Shown: one piece after another, positions 53,007-61,891 of the stretch
Numbering within the stretch: the stretch's first letter is position 1
How the letters are laid out: each line of letters begins with the position of its first letter
DNA from: CG1-02-35-72 sp045046885
GTDB lineage: Bacteria > Bacteroidota > Bacteroidia > Flavobacteriales > Flavobacteriaceae
Reading direction: 5' to 3'
Length of the DNA stretch: 64,000 nt
NCBI GenBank assembly: GCA_045046885.1
Contig: JASFYX010000016.1
Location: 1 to 64,000 of the forward strand
The notes under the pieces: model-generated
The model's database searches: none
What the model was told of the DNA's origin: nothing
The model's input: only the letters and a program-made list of their open reading frames with translations
Position numbers and translations under genes: made by a program

Positions 53007-54514
53007 TAACAAAATACATCATATTATTTATCTATTTTGCCATTCTTTTTCTGATTGGTTATTTCGCTTCAAAGCGGATTAAAAATACTGAAGATTATTA
53101 CGTTGGCGGTAAAAAATTAGGCTATTGGGTTGTAGCCTTTTCAGCGCGTGCTACAGGTGAATCGGCGTGGTTATTATTAGGACTTACTGGTTTGGGCGCT
53201 ATGGTGGGTGTTTCGGCTTTTTGGGTGGTTTTAGGTGAAGTTTTAGGCGTGAGCATTTCGTGGTTTTTTATGGCCGAAAAATTTAAAAACTTATCCGACA
53301 AGTACAACTCAATTACCATCCCCGATTATTTGGTCAGTCGCTTTAAATCTAAATCGAATACGCTAAGAATTGTGGCTGCTACTGCTCTATCGCTTTTTGT
53401 GATTATCTACGTCAGTGCTCAAATTGACGCTACAGGGACGGCGTTTGAATCGTTTTTGGGATGGAACTATTTTACAGGCGCCATTGTCGGATTTTTTATA
53501 GTTCTTGCTTATATTTTTTCAGGTGGATTTGTGGCTGTCGCTTGGTCAGATTTATTTCAAGGCCTCATTATGCTTATCGGATTAGTACTGTTACCCATAG
53601 TCGCTTTTTTTACAATAGATTCTAGTGTTTCAGTGACACAGGAATTGGTAAAATTAGAGCCGTCTTTTCTCAATATTTGGGGTGTCGGCGGATTTAATCT
53701 GTTAAATCTAGTCACCATTTTAGGTTTTTCTTTTATTGGTCTGGGGTTTATGGGCTCCCCCCAATTGTTTATCCGTTTTATGGCGATAAAAAATACAGCC
53801 GAGATAAAAAAAGGCAAATGGGTTGCCATAGTTTTCACTTTATTAACAGATTCTTGTGCGGTGCTTATCGGTATTTATGGACGTTATTTGTTGACATCAG
53901 TAGGCGATAATCCTGAAGCTATTTTAGGTAATGGTGCACAAAATATTTTACCACTTTTGGTAGAAAAAGTGATGCCTTTGGCTTTAATAGGTGTCTATAT
54001 TGCAGCCGTTTTATCGGCTATTATGTCAACCATAGACTCGCTTTTGGTAATGGCATCAAGTGCTATTTCACGTGATTTTTACCAACAGATATTTAAACCA
54101 CATAAATCGGAAGTAGATCTGACAAAAATAAATCGATACGTAACACTTATAATGGCTATTTTAGCTTTGATAATCGCTATGATTGTGTCTGTCATATCGC
54201 CTACGCGGACGGTTTTCTGGTTTGTTATTTTCGGATGGTCTGGTATTGCAGCTACTTTTTGTCCGACAATTATCATGTCTTTATTTTGGAAAAGGTTTAC
54301 AGAAAAAGGCGCTATTGCCTCTATGATTACAGGCTTTTTAGCCATTCCTTTTTTTAAATTTGGGATGACCACATTAGACAGTATCGGCATTTATTTTGAA
54401 AAGTTAGGTGAACTTGGCCCCTCGTTTTTCTCGGCAATGATTGTTGGAATTCTTGTAAGTCTATTTTTACCGGATAAGAATTTAAGTAGCAAAACAGCTG
54501 ATAATAGCGTGTAA
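53003..54514 (+). CDS. Sodium:solute symporter (SSS family)
   Basis: 503 residues, about 13 membrane segments; SSS/PutP-like motif ARATGESAWLLLG and GGFVAVAWSDLFQG are typical of the family. Begins at a TTG (53003), as no ATG lies near: the next Met is inside TM2. The TTGA overlap with the NCS1 stop indicates coupling. A second transporter in the same operon could carry a different substrate such as a ureido acid or amino acid; unknown. Confidence 0.88.
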   Translation: MITKYIILFIYFAILFLIGYFASKRIKNTEDYYVGGKKLGYWVVAFSARATGESAWLLLGLTGLGAMVGVSAFWVVLGEVLGVSISWFFMAEKFKNLSDKYNSITIPDYLVSRFKSKSNTLRIVAATALSLFVIIYVSAQIDATGTAFESFLGWNYFTGAIVGFFIVLAYIFSGGFVAVAWSDLFQGLIMLIGLVLLPIVAFFTIDSSVSVTQELVKLEPSFLNIWGVGGFNLLNLVTILGFSFIGLGFMGSPQLFIRFMAIKNTAEIKKGKWVAIVFTLLTDSCAVLIGIYGRYLLTSVGDNPEAILGNGAQNILPLLVEKVMPLALIGVYIAAVLSAIMSTIDSLLVMASSAISRDFYQQIFKPHKSEVDLTKINRYVTLIMAILALIIAMIVSVISPTRTVFWFVIFGWSGIAATFCPTIIMSLFWKRFTEKGAIASMITGFLAIPFFKFGMTTLDSIGIYFEKLGELGPSFFSAMIVGILVSLFLPDKNLSSKTADNSV

Positions 54515-54575
54515 AACCTTGTTGAATTAAAAAATAATTGCGATATTGAAGCCTCAAAAATTTAAGTATAAAAAT

Positions 54576-55961
54576 ATGTCAGTATTAATTAAAAATGGTC
54601 GTGTTGTAACGGCTGCGGAAAGCTATATTGCCGATGTCTATACCGAAGGTGAAAAAATTATTGCCATTGGCAAAAACCTAAATTATAAAGCCGATACCAT
54701 TATTGACGCTACCGATAAATTGGTCTTTCCTGGAGGTATAGATCCGCATGTTCATCTAGATATGCCTTTTATGGGTACTTATTCTAGTGATGATTACGAA
54801 ACGGGTACACGTGCGGCCTTACATGGTGGCACCACTATGGTAATTGATTTTATACTTCAAAAGCAAGGCGATACTTTACATAATGCACTTAAAACTTGGC
54901 AACAAAAATCTATTGGTAAAGCTGTGGGCGATTATTCGTATCATATGGCTGTAACCGATTTTAATGACGCTGTAGCAAAAGAGGTTGTACAGATGATTGA
55001 AGAGGAAGGTATTTCATCCTTTAAAACATTTATGGCTTATAAAGGCGCGTTGATGATTGACGATGGTCAGATGGTGCAATTGATGAAAGTGGTCAAAAAA
55101 CACGGAGGTTTGGTAACTGTACACGCTACTAATGGCGATATGATAGATTCTCTTATTGCTAAAAACAAAGCTGAAGGCAATATGGCACCGATATATCATT
55201 ATTTATCACAACCAGAAGTAACCGAAGCTGAAGCCTCTGCCCGCTTTAGCGACATGCTAAATTATACGGATTGCCCAGGCTATATTGTACATATGACGTG
55301 TGAGGGTGCTTTAAACGCCGTGCGCAAAGCCACACAACGCAATCAGAAAGTATTTGTAGAAACATGTACACAGTATTTAATGCTAGATGCATCGCTTTAC
55401 AAAGACGATTTTGAAGGTGCTAAATGGGTAATGAGTCCGCCACTTCGTGAAAAGAAAGACCGCGAAGCCTTATGGTCGGGTATCAACCAAGGTTTGGTTC
55501 AAGTTGTGGGTACAGACCACTGCCCTTTTAACTGGGAGCAAAAGAAAATGGGTAAGGATGATTTTTCTAAAATACCCAACGGCCATCCTGCTATTGAACA
55601 CCGTATGGAATTTATGTACTCCGAAGGCGTAAAAACAGGCAAAATTTCATTGCCAAAATATGTTGAATTAACTTCGACAAATGCCGCTAAAATATTTGGC
55701 ATGTATCCTCGAAAAGGCACTATTGCTATTGGCTCTGATGCTGATATTGTGATTTTCGACCCTAATAAAGAACACACTATTTCTGTAAAGACACATCATA
55801 TGAATTGTGATTATTCAGGATATGAAGGTCGTAAAGTAACAGGCAAAACAGAAACCGTCATTTTAAGAGGTCAAGTAGCTATAGAAAATGAGACTTGTAA
55901 ATTAAAAGCGGGTCACGGACAATTTATCCCAAGAGGAAAAACCTCTAAAACGGCTATTTAG
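54576..55961 (+). CDS. Dihydropyrimidinase
   Basis: Opens the ring of dihydrouracil or dihydrothymine to N-carbamoyl-beta-amino acids; zinc amidohydrolase. 461 residues from ATG 54576. Seen: GGIDPHVHLD (metal His), Lys150 (SSFKTFMAYKG, to be carboxylated), His183 (VHATNGD, where the family has VHAENGD), HMTCEGAL, and GTDHCPF. The positions 150 and 183 match the classic hydantoinase numbering. A TTG-initiated longer frame from 54546 is not adopted. Confidence 0.92.
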   Translation: MSVLIKNGRVVTAAESYIADVYTEGEKIIAIGKNLNYKADTIIDATDKLVFPGGIDPHVHLDMPFMGTYSSDDYETGTRAALHGGTTMVIDFILQKQGDTLHNALKTWQQKSIGKAVGDYSYHMAVTDFNDAVAKEVVQMIEEEGISSFKTFMAYKGALMIDDGQMVQLMKVVKKHGGLVTVHATNGDMIDSLIAKNKAEGNMAPIYHYLSQPEVTEAEASARFSDMLNYTDCPGYIVHMTCEGALNAVRKATQRNQKVFVETCTQYLMLDASLYKDDFEGAKWVMSPPLREKKDREALWSGINQGLVQVVGTDHCPFNWEQKKMGKDDFSKIPNGHPAIEHRMEFMYSEGVKTGKISLPKYVELTSTNAAKIFGMYPRKGTIAIGSDADIVIFDPNKEHTISVKTHHMNCDYSGYEGRKVTGKTETVILRGQVAIENETCKLKAGHGQFIPRGKTSKTAI

Positions 55962-55978
55962 TTAAGAGTTACTGAATT

Positions 55979-56362
55979 ATGAATGTAGAGTTAAAAAAAG
56001 AAAACAAAAGTATTATTGCTGATAAAGCATATGCTTTTGCTCTACAAATCATTTCAGTATATAAAGAACTAAAGAAGGAAAATGAAATTATCTTGTCAAA
56101 ACAAATTCTTCGTTCTGGAACATCAATTGGTGCTAATGTAAATGAGGCTGTTTCTGCTATTTCAAAAAAAGATTTTGTTTTTAAATTAGGTATATCCTTA
56201 AAAGAGGCCCGTGAAACTAAATATTGGTTGAACTTGCTTAAAGATAGTAATTTCATTAACCAAGAAACATTTAATAAATCAAATAAAGATTGTGTTGAGT
56301 TGATAAAAATTCTCAGTAGTATTATTCTAACTACAAAACAGAGATATTTAAACAACTCATAA
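55979..56362 (+). CDS. Four-helix-bundle protein (S23/IVP type)
   Basis: 127 residues, the family later named for the 23S rRNA intervening-sequence protein: LSKQILRSGTSIGANVNEA is diagnostic, with LKEARETKYWLNLL following. Function unknown; genes of this family are mobile-like insertions in Bacteroidota. Located between dihydropyrimidinase and the amidohydrolase, same strand, with AACTCATAACT-type repeats downstream (56355-56390). Not needed for the pathway. Confidence 0.9.
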   Translation: MNVELKKENKSIIADKAYAFALQIISVYKELKKENEIILSKQILRSGTSIGANVNEAVSAISKKDFVFKLGISLKEARETKYWLNLLKDSNFINQETFNKSNKDCVELIKILSSIILTTKQRYLNNS

Positions 56363-56395
56363 CTTCAAAACTAATAACTCATAACTATTTTAATT

Positions 56396-57262
56396 ATGCC
56401 AAGAAAAGTAAAATCAGGATTAATACAAATGAGTCTTCCAATGACGGAAGGCGAAGGCAGTATCCAAGAAATTATGGATGCTATGTACAACAAACATATT
56501 CCGTATATTGAAGAGGCGGGTAAACAAGGCGTCCAAATTCTTTGTTTACAAGAAATTTTTAATACCCCTTATTTCTGTCCTAGTCAAGACAATAAATGGT
56601 ATGCTACAGCCGAATCTGTTCCAGGACCTACAACAGAAAAAATGCAAGTATTGGCTAAAAAATATAATATGGTCATTATTGTGCCTGTTTACGAAAAAGA
56701 ACAAGCCGGTGTATTGTATAATACGGCTGCTGTTATTGATGCCGATGGTACCTATTTGGGTAAATACCGTAAAAATCATATTCCGCATACCACAGGATTT
56801 TGGGAAAAATACTTTTTTAAACCCGGTAATTTAGGTTATCCTGTTTTTCAAACAAAATACGCTAAAATTGGCGTGTATATTTGTTACGATCGTCATTTTC
56901 CTGATGGCGCTAGATGTCTAGGTTTAAATGGTGCTGAGATTGTTTATAATCCTTCTGCAACCGTAGCCGGATTGAGCGAATACCTATGGAAACTGGAGCA
57001 ACCTGCTCATGCTGCGGCTAATGGCTACTTTATGGGCTGTATTAACCGCGTAGGTACAGAAAAACCTTGGAATTTAGGCGAATTTTATGGCCAATCTTAC
57101 TTTGTAGATCCACGTGGACAAATATTTGCACAAGCGTCACGTGATAATGATGAGTTATTAGTTGCCGAATTTGATTTAGATTTGATTGATGAAGTCCGTT
57201 CTACTTGGCAATTCTACAGAGATCGTCGTCCTGAAACTTATGGAAAATTGACAGAACTTTAA
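56396..57262 (+). CDS. N-carbamoyl-beta-alanine amidohydrolase (beta-ureidopropionase), nitrilase superfamily
   Basis: Splits N-carbamoyl-beta-alanine to beta-alanine, CO2 and ammonia. 288 residues. The nitrilase catalytic triad is visible: Glu in CLQEIFN, Lys in YRKNHIPH, and Cys in ICYDRHFPD. The LCLQEIF and CYDRHFPDG forms match the beta-ureidopropionase/carbamoylputrescinase branch; the locus decides for the former. 33 bases after the S23 gene. Confidence 0.9.
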   Translation: MPRKVKSGLIQMSLPMTEGEGSIQEIMDAMYNKHIPYIEEAGKQGVQILCLQEIFNTPYFCPSQDNKWYATAESVPGPTTEKMQVLAKKYNMVIIVPVYEKEQAGVLYNTAAVIDADGTYLGKYRKNHIPHTTGFWEKYFFKPGNLGYPVFQTKYAKIGVYICYDRHFPDGARCLGLNGAEIVYNPSATVAGLSEYLWKLEQPAHAAANGYFMGCINRVGTEKPWNLGEFYGQSYFVDPRGQIFAQASRDNDELLVAEFDLDLIDEVRSTWQFYRDRRPETYGKLTEL

Positions 57263-57276
57263 AATTATTAATTAGA

Positions 57277-57309
57277 ACTGAGGGCTTCACTTAAAGTGAA
57301 ACCCTCAGT
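57277..57309. repeat. Hairpin repeat, copy 2 of the GGGCTTCACT family
   Basis: ACTGAGGGCTTCACTT, one unpaired A, AAGTGAAACCCTCAGT: 15 of 16 pairs with the same C/A mismatch as in copy 1 (17465). Sits in the 62-base gap before preT and may act as terminator or processing site. Confidence 0.65.
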
Positions 57310-57324
57310 ATTACGTTATCAAAT

Positions 57325-58650
57325 ATGTCACAATATAAAAGACCCACATCCTTAGCGGAATTTAAAAAGAATTTCAAGCAGAAAAAGCCCTTGATGAACA
57401 CAACCGAAGCGTATTACGAAAGTGCGCGCTGTTTGTTTTGTTACGATGCACCTTGTGTTCAAGCTTGCCCTACACATATAGATATTCCGCTGTTTATCAA
57501 ACAAATTCAGACCCAAAACACCGAAGGAGCTGCGCAAACAATTTTCGATTCCAATTGGTTAGGCAATGCTTGTGGTATTGTTTGTCCGACAGGTGTTTTA
57601 TGTGAAGGAGCTTGCGTTTATAACGCACAAAATGTATTACCTGTTCAGATTGGGCGTTTACAGAATTTTGCTACAAATACAGTCATCAACAAGCAAAAAG
57701 AACTCTTTAAAATAGGTGCCGATAATGGTAAGAAAATTGCTGTTATTGGAGCAGGTCCTGCTGGAATTGCCTGTGCTTGTGAACTCCGCACATTGGGCTT
57801 TGATGTAAGCATTTATGAAGCTAAAGATAAGCCCTCCGGATTAAGTGTTCACGGTATTGCTCCTTATAAAATTACCAATGAAGAAGTGCTTAAAGAAATT
57901 GACTATTTGCAAAAACAATTAGAATTTAAAATTCTTTATAAATCGCCTATAACATCAAAGGAACAGCTTAAAAACTTAGAAAATGAATTCGACGCTATTT
58001 TTTTAGGTGTCGGACTTGGTAAAACCGGCGGTTTAGAAATAGATGGTGAAGATAAAAAAGGTGTCGTAGGGGCGGTTGAATTTATAGAAGAATTACGATC
58101 CAAACATCATAAAACAAAAGTACCCAATAAGGTTGTTGTACTAGGCGGTGGTAATACTGCTATGGATGCCGCTTCTGAAGTCGCTAGAATGGGAGCTCGA
58201 AAAACCGTTTTAGCCTATAGAAATAGTAAAGAAAAAATGAAAGCCTACGGATTTGAATACGATTTAGCTATTAGCGCTGGGGTTGATAGTCTGTTTAATG
58301 TGTCGCCAATTGCCATTGTGGGTAAAAATAAAGTTGAAGGTGTTAGATTCAGCAAGACAAAAATGGTTGACGGCGTTTTACAACCAGATAAAGCAAATAC
58401 TTTTGTTGTACGTTGCGATATGGTGATTAAAGCCACAGGACAAGCCAAGCAAGGTTCTTTTTACAATTTGATAGATAATCTTGAAATTGACAATAAAACA
58501 CGACTTGTAGTTGATGCTGAAACGAATCAAACAAGTAATCCGAAGTATTTTGCAGGAGGCGACGCCGTCAATGGAGGTGCCGAAGTAGTTAATGCGGCTT
58601 ACGATGGAAAAATGGCAGCACAGGGAATACATCACTGGCTGAATAAGTAG
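57325..58650 (+). CDS. preT: Dihydropyrimidine dehydrogenase subunit PreT (FAD/NAD, Fe-S)
   Basis: Transfers electrons from NADH to PreA for reduction of uracil or thymine. 441 residues: N-terminal Fe-S domain (CLFCYDAPCVQACP, and CGIVCPTGVLCEGAC), FAD site VIGAGPAGIACACEL, NAD site VLGGGNTAMDAASE, and C-terminal AGGDAVNGGAEVV. The same domain order as the N-terminal part of animal dihydropyrimidine dehydrogenase. The PreA gene follows in 121 bases. Confidence 0.92.
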   Translation: MSQYKRPTSLAEFKKNFKQKKPLMNTTEAYYESARCLFCYDAPCVQACPTHIDIPLFIKQIQTQNTEGAAQTIFDSNWLGNACGIVCPTGVLCEGACVYNAQNVLPVQIGRLQNFATNTVINKQKELFKIGADNGKKIAVIGAGPAGIACACELRTLGFDVSIYEAKDKPSGLSVHGIAPYKITNEEVLKEIDYLQKQLEFKILYKSPITSKEQLKNLENEFDAIFLGVGLGKTGGLEIDGEDKKGVVGAVEFIEELRSKHHKTKVPNKVVVLGGGNTAMDAASEVARMGARKTVLAYRNSKEKMKAYGFEYDLAISAGVDSLFNVSPIAIVGKNKVEGVRFSKTKMVDGVLQPDKANTFVVRCDMVIKATGQAKQGSFYNLIDNLEIDNKTRLVVDAETNQTSNPKYFAGGDAVNGGAEVVNAAYDGKMAAQGIHHWLNK

Positions 58651-58654
58651 GCAG

Positions 58655-58672
58655 TCCCGATAGCTATCGGGA
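58655..58672. repeat. Perfect 18-base palindrome
   Basis: TCCCGATAGCTATCGGGA in the preT-preA gap. This palindrome is a frequently repeated word in flavobacterial genomes (knowledge), so more likely a dispersed repeat than an operator. Confidence 0.6.
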
Positions 58673-58730
58673 TCGGTAGTCAGTAGTAGTAAAAAAATAA
58701 ATAATTTAAGCTCTGAATTGGGAGTAAAAA

Positions 58731-58768
58731 TAACTCATAACTCATAACCTTATAACTCATAACTTATT
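58731..58768. repeat. Short direct repeats (ACTCATAAC) before preA
   Basis: Three to four imperfect copies of TAACTCATAAC in 38 bases, the same word as downstream of the four-helix-bundle gene (56355-56390). The tandem copies suggest slippage or insertion-linked repeats. Confidence 0.5.
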
Positions 58769-58771
58769 AAA

Positions 58772-60106
58772 ATGGCCGATTTATCAATAAATTTTGCAGG
58801 CATAAAAGCTCCCAATCCGTTTTGGTTGGCTTCTGCTCCACCCACAAACTCAGGATATCAAATTATGAAAGCTTTTGAAGCCGGTTGGGGTGGCGCGGTA
58901 TGGAAGACTTTGGGCATTCCTGTGGTTAATGTCTCAAGTCGTTACGGCTCTGTAAACTATAGAGATACCCGTATGATGGGTTTTAACAATATAGAATTAA
59001 TAACCGACCGTCCCTTGGCGGATAACTTGAGGGAGATTGAAGAAGTCAAAAAATACTTCCCCAATCATGCGGTTATCGCGTCCATTATGGTGGAAAGTAA
59101 AAAAGAGTGGCATCAAATGGTTAAGGACGTCGAAAATGCCGGAGCAGACGGCATTGAACTGAACTTCGGTTGTCCGCATGGTATGTGCGAACGCGGTATG
59201 GGCTCGGCTGTAGGTCAAGAACCCGAAGTACTTAAACTCATCGTCAGTTGGGTAAAAGAAGTCGCTAAAATTCCAGTTATCACCAAATTATCACCTAATA
59301 TTTCGCATATTATCGATCCAGGGTTGGCGGCTTACCAAGGTGGTTCAGATGCTATTTCGCTTATCAATACCATAAAAAGTATTGTAGGGATTGATTTAGA
59401 CAGCTACGCCCCCTATCCTATCGTTGATGGCAAAGGAAGTAACGGTGGCTATTGTGGCCCTGCGGTAAAACCGATTGCGATGCATATGATAAAAGATTTG
59501 GCGCAACATCCTGAGATTAGTAAAATACCTATTTCGGGCATTGGTGGTATAGAAACTTGGCGTGATGTGGTAGAATTTATTTTGTTAGGAGCGACCTCTG
59601 TACAAGTGTGTACCGCTGTGATGCATTACGGATTCGGTATTGTGCGTGAAATGGAAACTGGCTTGCGCCGCTTTATGGACGAAAAGGGCTATAATACAAT
59701 ATACGACTTTGCGGGAAAGGCACTTCCTAACATAACCGAATGGAAACATCTCAATCTTAAATACAAAGTAATAGCCGAAATTAATACCGATAAATGTATT
59801 GGTTGCGATTTGTGTTATATAGCTTGCGATGACGGCGCCCATCAAGCGATTAGTTTGCCTGATGATGCAGCTAAAAGAATTCCAAGCATTATAGAAGAAA
59901 ACTGTGTTGGTTGTAATTTGTGTTCGTTGGTTTGTCCGGTGGAGAATTGTATCACTATGGTTAGAAAAGATGACGGTACTGAACACGTAACTTGGGCAGA
60001 ACGTACAGAAAATGATGATGTACCCAATAGTTTTAATGATGATCGTGCTGGTGGTAAAGACCATTTTGTGCCCAAACCTACGGATGCGTTAAGGGTTAAA
60101 AAGTAA
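58772..60106 (+). CDS. preA: Dihydropyrimidine dehydrogenase subunit PreA
   Basis: FMN/Fe-S subunit that reduces uracil or thymine to the dihydro form. 444 residues: dihydroorotate-dehydrogenase-like barrel (IELNFGCPHGMCERG, NTIKSI, ISGIGGIETW), then two 4Fe-4S sites near the C-terminus (CIGCDLCYIAC; CVGCNLCSLVCP). In GMGSAVGQEPE the residue equivalent to the catalytic Cys of animal enzyme (ACGQ) is Val; I recall bacterial PreA also having Val. Together with PreT it forms a heteromer. Confidence 0.93.
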   Translation: MADLSINFAGIKAPNPFWLASAPPTNSGYQIMKAFEAGWGGAVWKTLGIPVVNVSSRYGSVNYRDTRMMGFNNIELITDRPLADNLREIEEVKKYFPNHAVIASIMVESKKEWHQMVKDVENAGADGIELNFGCPHGMCERGMGSAVGQEPEVLKLIVSWVKEVAKIPVITKLSPNISHIIDPGLAAYQGGSDAISLINTIKSIVGIDLDSYAPYPIVDGKGSNGGYCGPAVKPIAMHMIKDLAQHPEISKIPISGIGGIETWRDVVEFILLGATSVQVCTAVMHYGFGIVREMETGLRRFMDEKGYNTIYDFAGKALPNITEWKHLNLKYKVIAEINTDKCIGCDLCYIACDDGAHQAISLPDDAAKRIPSIIEENCVGCNLCSLVCPVENCITMVRKDDGTEHVTWAERTENDDVPNSFNDDRAGGKDHFVPKPTDALRVKK

Positions 60107-60174
60107 ATATTAAAGCCACTTGCTTTTCACATTTGTTTAACTATTTTTACGCACTATATTATTAATTTCGCACT

Positions 60175-61014
60175 ATGCAAAAAAGAATCCTATTTTTATT
60201 ATTTGTTTCCTGTGTTTTTATCGGCTTTAGTCAAGACACACAGCTGACCAAAAAGCTGGTTTTAAAAGGAAAAATTATTGACAATGTTGATAGCAAACCC
60301 TTGCAAAGTGCCGATATTTTAAATCTCAATTCTGTTGTAGGCACAACTACAAATAGAAATGGAAAATTCCAAATAACAGCACAGCCCAATGATACTTTAT
60401 TTATTTCGTATGTTGGCTATCAGTCTATCAAACTTAAAGTTACAAATGATTTATTAAAAGGAAATGAGCTTTTGATTTCTATGTTTGAAAAGGTAATCAA
60501 TTTAAATGAGGTAACGCTTAAACCCTATCAACTTATTGGTGTATTGGTTGTTGATGCCAAAAATGTACCCGAAGATAAATTTACACGTATTCATATCAAC
60601 GGCATTTCTCAAACTTATGAAGTGGGGCGTCCTACGTCGCAAAATTACGGGTCTGTTTTAAGTGCATTGTTTAATCCCATAGATTTTTGGTATAAAAAAT
60701 TCGGTAAAAGGCCCAAACAATTACGACGTCTTCAAAAGTTAAAAGAGGGTGATAAAGTCCGTGAAATCATGCAACAAAAATTCAGTCGTGAAGTTTTGAT
60801 GGATTATATGGATATGAGTAAAAAAGAATTAGACGATTTACTTAACGAATGTAATTACTCTGAATACTTTATCAAAAAAGCAAGCGATTTACAAATAATT
60901 GAAGCCGTTTTAGATTGTTACGAAAACTACAAAGCACTGCAAAAAGGCAAAGTAAGAAATGACTTTGTACCTTCAAAAGTTACAAATGATACCATAAAAA
61001 AAGCCAACAATTAG
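60175..61014 (+). CDS. Exported protein with carboxypeptidase-regulatory-like domain
   Basis: 279 residues, signal peptide (FIGFSQD). N-terminal carboxypeptidase D regulatory-like beta-sandwich: LKGKIIDNVDSKPLQSADIL, GTTTNRNGKFQI, SYVGYQS, as in TonB-dependent receptor plug-flanking domains, but without a barrel. The C-terminal about 160 residues are charged and helical (KKELDDLLNECNYSEYF). Common stand-alone flavobacterial form; function unknown. Terminator overlaps its stop. Confidence 0.82.
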   Translation: MQKRILFLLFVSCVFIGFSQDTQLTKKLVLKGKIIDNVDSKPLQSADILNLNSVVGTTTNRNGKFQITAQPNDTLFISYVGYQSIKLKVTNDLLKGNELLISMFEKVINLNEVTLKPYQLIGVLVVDAKNVPEDKFTRIHINGISQTYEVGRPTSQNYGSVLSALFNPIDFWYKKFGKRPKQLRRLQKLKEGDKVREIMQQKFSREVLMDYMDMSKKELDDLLNECNYSEYFIKKASDLQIIEAVLDCYENYKALQKGKVRNDFVPSKVTNDTIKKANN

Positions 61015-61027
61015 TTGGCCTTTTTTT
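61003..61027 (+). terminator. Intrinsic terminator overlapping a stop codon
   Basis: GCCAAC-AATTA-GTTGGC then CTTTTTTT; the stop TAG of the preceding gene lies inside the stem-loop. Terminates toward the convergent prohibitin gene. Confidence 0.85.
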
Positions 61028-61045
61028 ATATTTCTAAAAGATAAT

Positions 61046-61858
61046 TTAGTTATTTCCCAAAATTAATGGTAAACCATCCTTGCCTCCTACTATAACAACT
61101 TTAGTGTTTGGAGAAGTGGCTAGCTTTAAAGTAGCATCAATACCTTTATCTCTTAAAATTTTATCGGTTAACGAAGCACTTAAAATACGGTTGGCATCAG
61201 CTTTACCTTGGGCTTCTATAATTTGTTTTTGAGCTTCTTTAGTAGCTTTGGTTAATCTAAACTCATATTCTAAAGATTCTTGTTCTTGTCTCAATTTACG
61301 TTCTATAGCATCTTTTATAGCGGCAGGTAAAGTAACATCTCTTACTAATACAGCATTTAATTGTACATATTGAGGTTCTACAATATTTTTAGTTTCTTCA
61401 TAAATTTCTTCCTGAATAGCATCGCGTTTGGTAGAATATAATTGTTCTGGTGTATAACGCCCTACAACGCTACGTGTTGCAGAACGTATAGCAGGAATAA
61501 TAACATCTTGTAAATAATTGCGACCTCTTGTTTTGTGTAAAAATCCTAATTTTTTAATATTAGGTTGATATAAAACTGAGGCATCTAATGTGATTGCCAG
61601 TCCGTTAGAAGATAATACAATCATACTGCGTTCAAATAATTCTTGCTGTTTTACATTGTAAACAGTTACATTGTTCCAAGGTGCAATAAAGTGAAACCCT
61701 TCGTCTAAAGTATTTTCGGTGTCAACACCGCCGTCAAATGTTTTAAATAAAACACCGGCTTCTCCATAACCTATTGTTACAGCAGATTTTGCTAGGAAAA
61801 TTAAAAAAATAACGAGCAGTACAAAGGCCGGGATTAAAAATTTAGGTGGATTTTTCAT
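61046..61858 (-). CDS. Prohibitin-family SPFH membrane protein
   Basis: 270 residues: an N-terminal membrane helix (LIPAFVLLVIFLIFLAKSAV) and an SPFH/Band 7 domain (DGGVDTENTLDEGFHFIAPW, LYQPNIKKLGFL), then a coiled-coil (RQEQESLEYEFRLTKATKEA start) and VVIVGGKDGLPLIL. The bacterial homologue of mitochondrial prohibitins, thought to form ring-shaped scaffolds around FtsH proteases. 33 bases downstream of the VWA protein on the same strand. Confidence 0.92.
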   Translation of the reverse strand: MKNPPKFLIPAFVLLVIFLIFLAKSAVTIGYGEAGVLFKTFDGGVDTENTLDEGFHFIAPWNNVTVYNVKQQELFERSMIVLSSNGLAITLDASVLYQPNIKKLGFLHKTRGRNYLQDVIIPAIRSATRSVVGRYTPEQLYSTKRDAIQEEIYEETKNIVEPQYVQLNAVLVRDVTLPAAIKDAIERKLRQEQESLEYEFRLTKATKEAQKQIIEAQGKADANRILSASLTDKILRDKGIDATLKLATSPNTKVVIVGGKDGLPLILGNN

Positions 61859-61891
61859 AAGTAATTGTTTAAAAATTAGTATAGTATATGT

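Noticed and set aside
58655..58672. Operator for preA
   Set aside because: The palindrome TCCCGATAGCTATCGGGA is a common dispersed word in flavobacterial genomes, so a specific role here is not supported.
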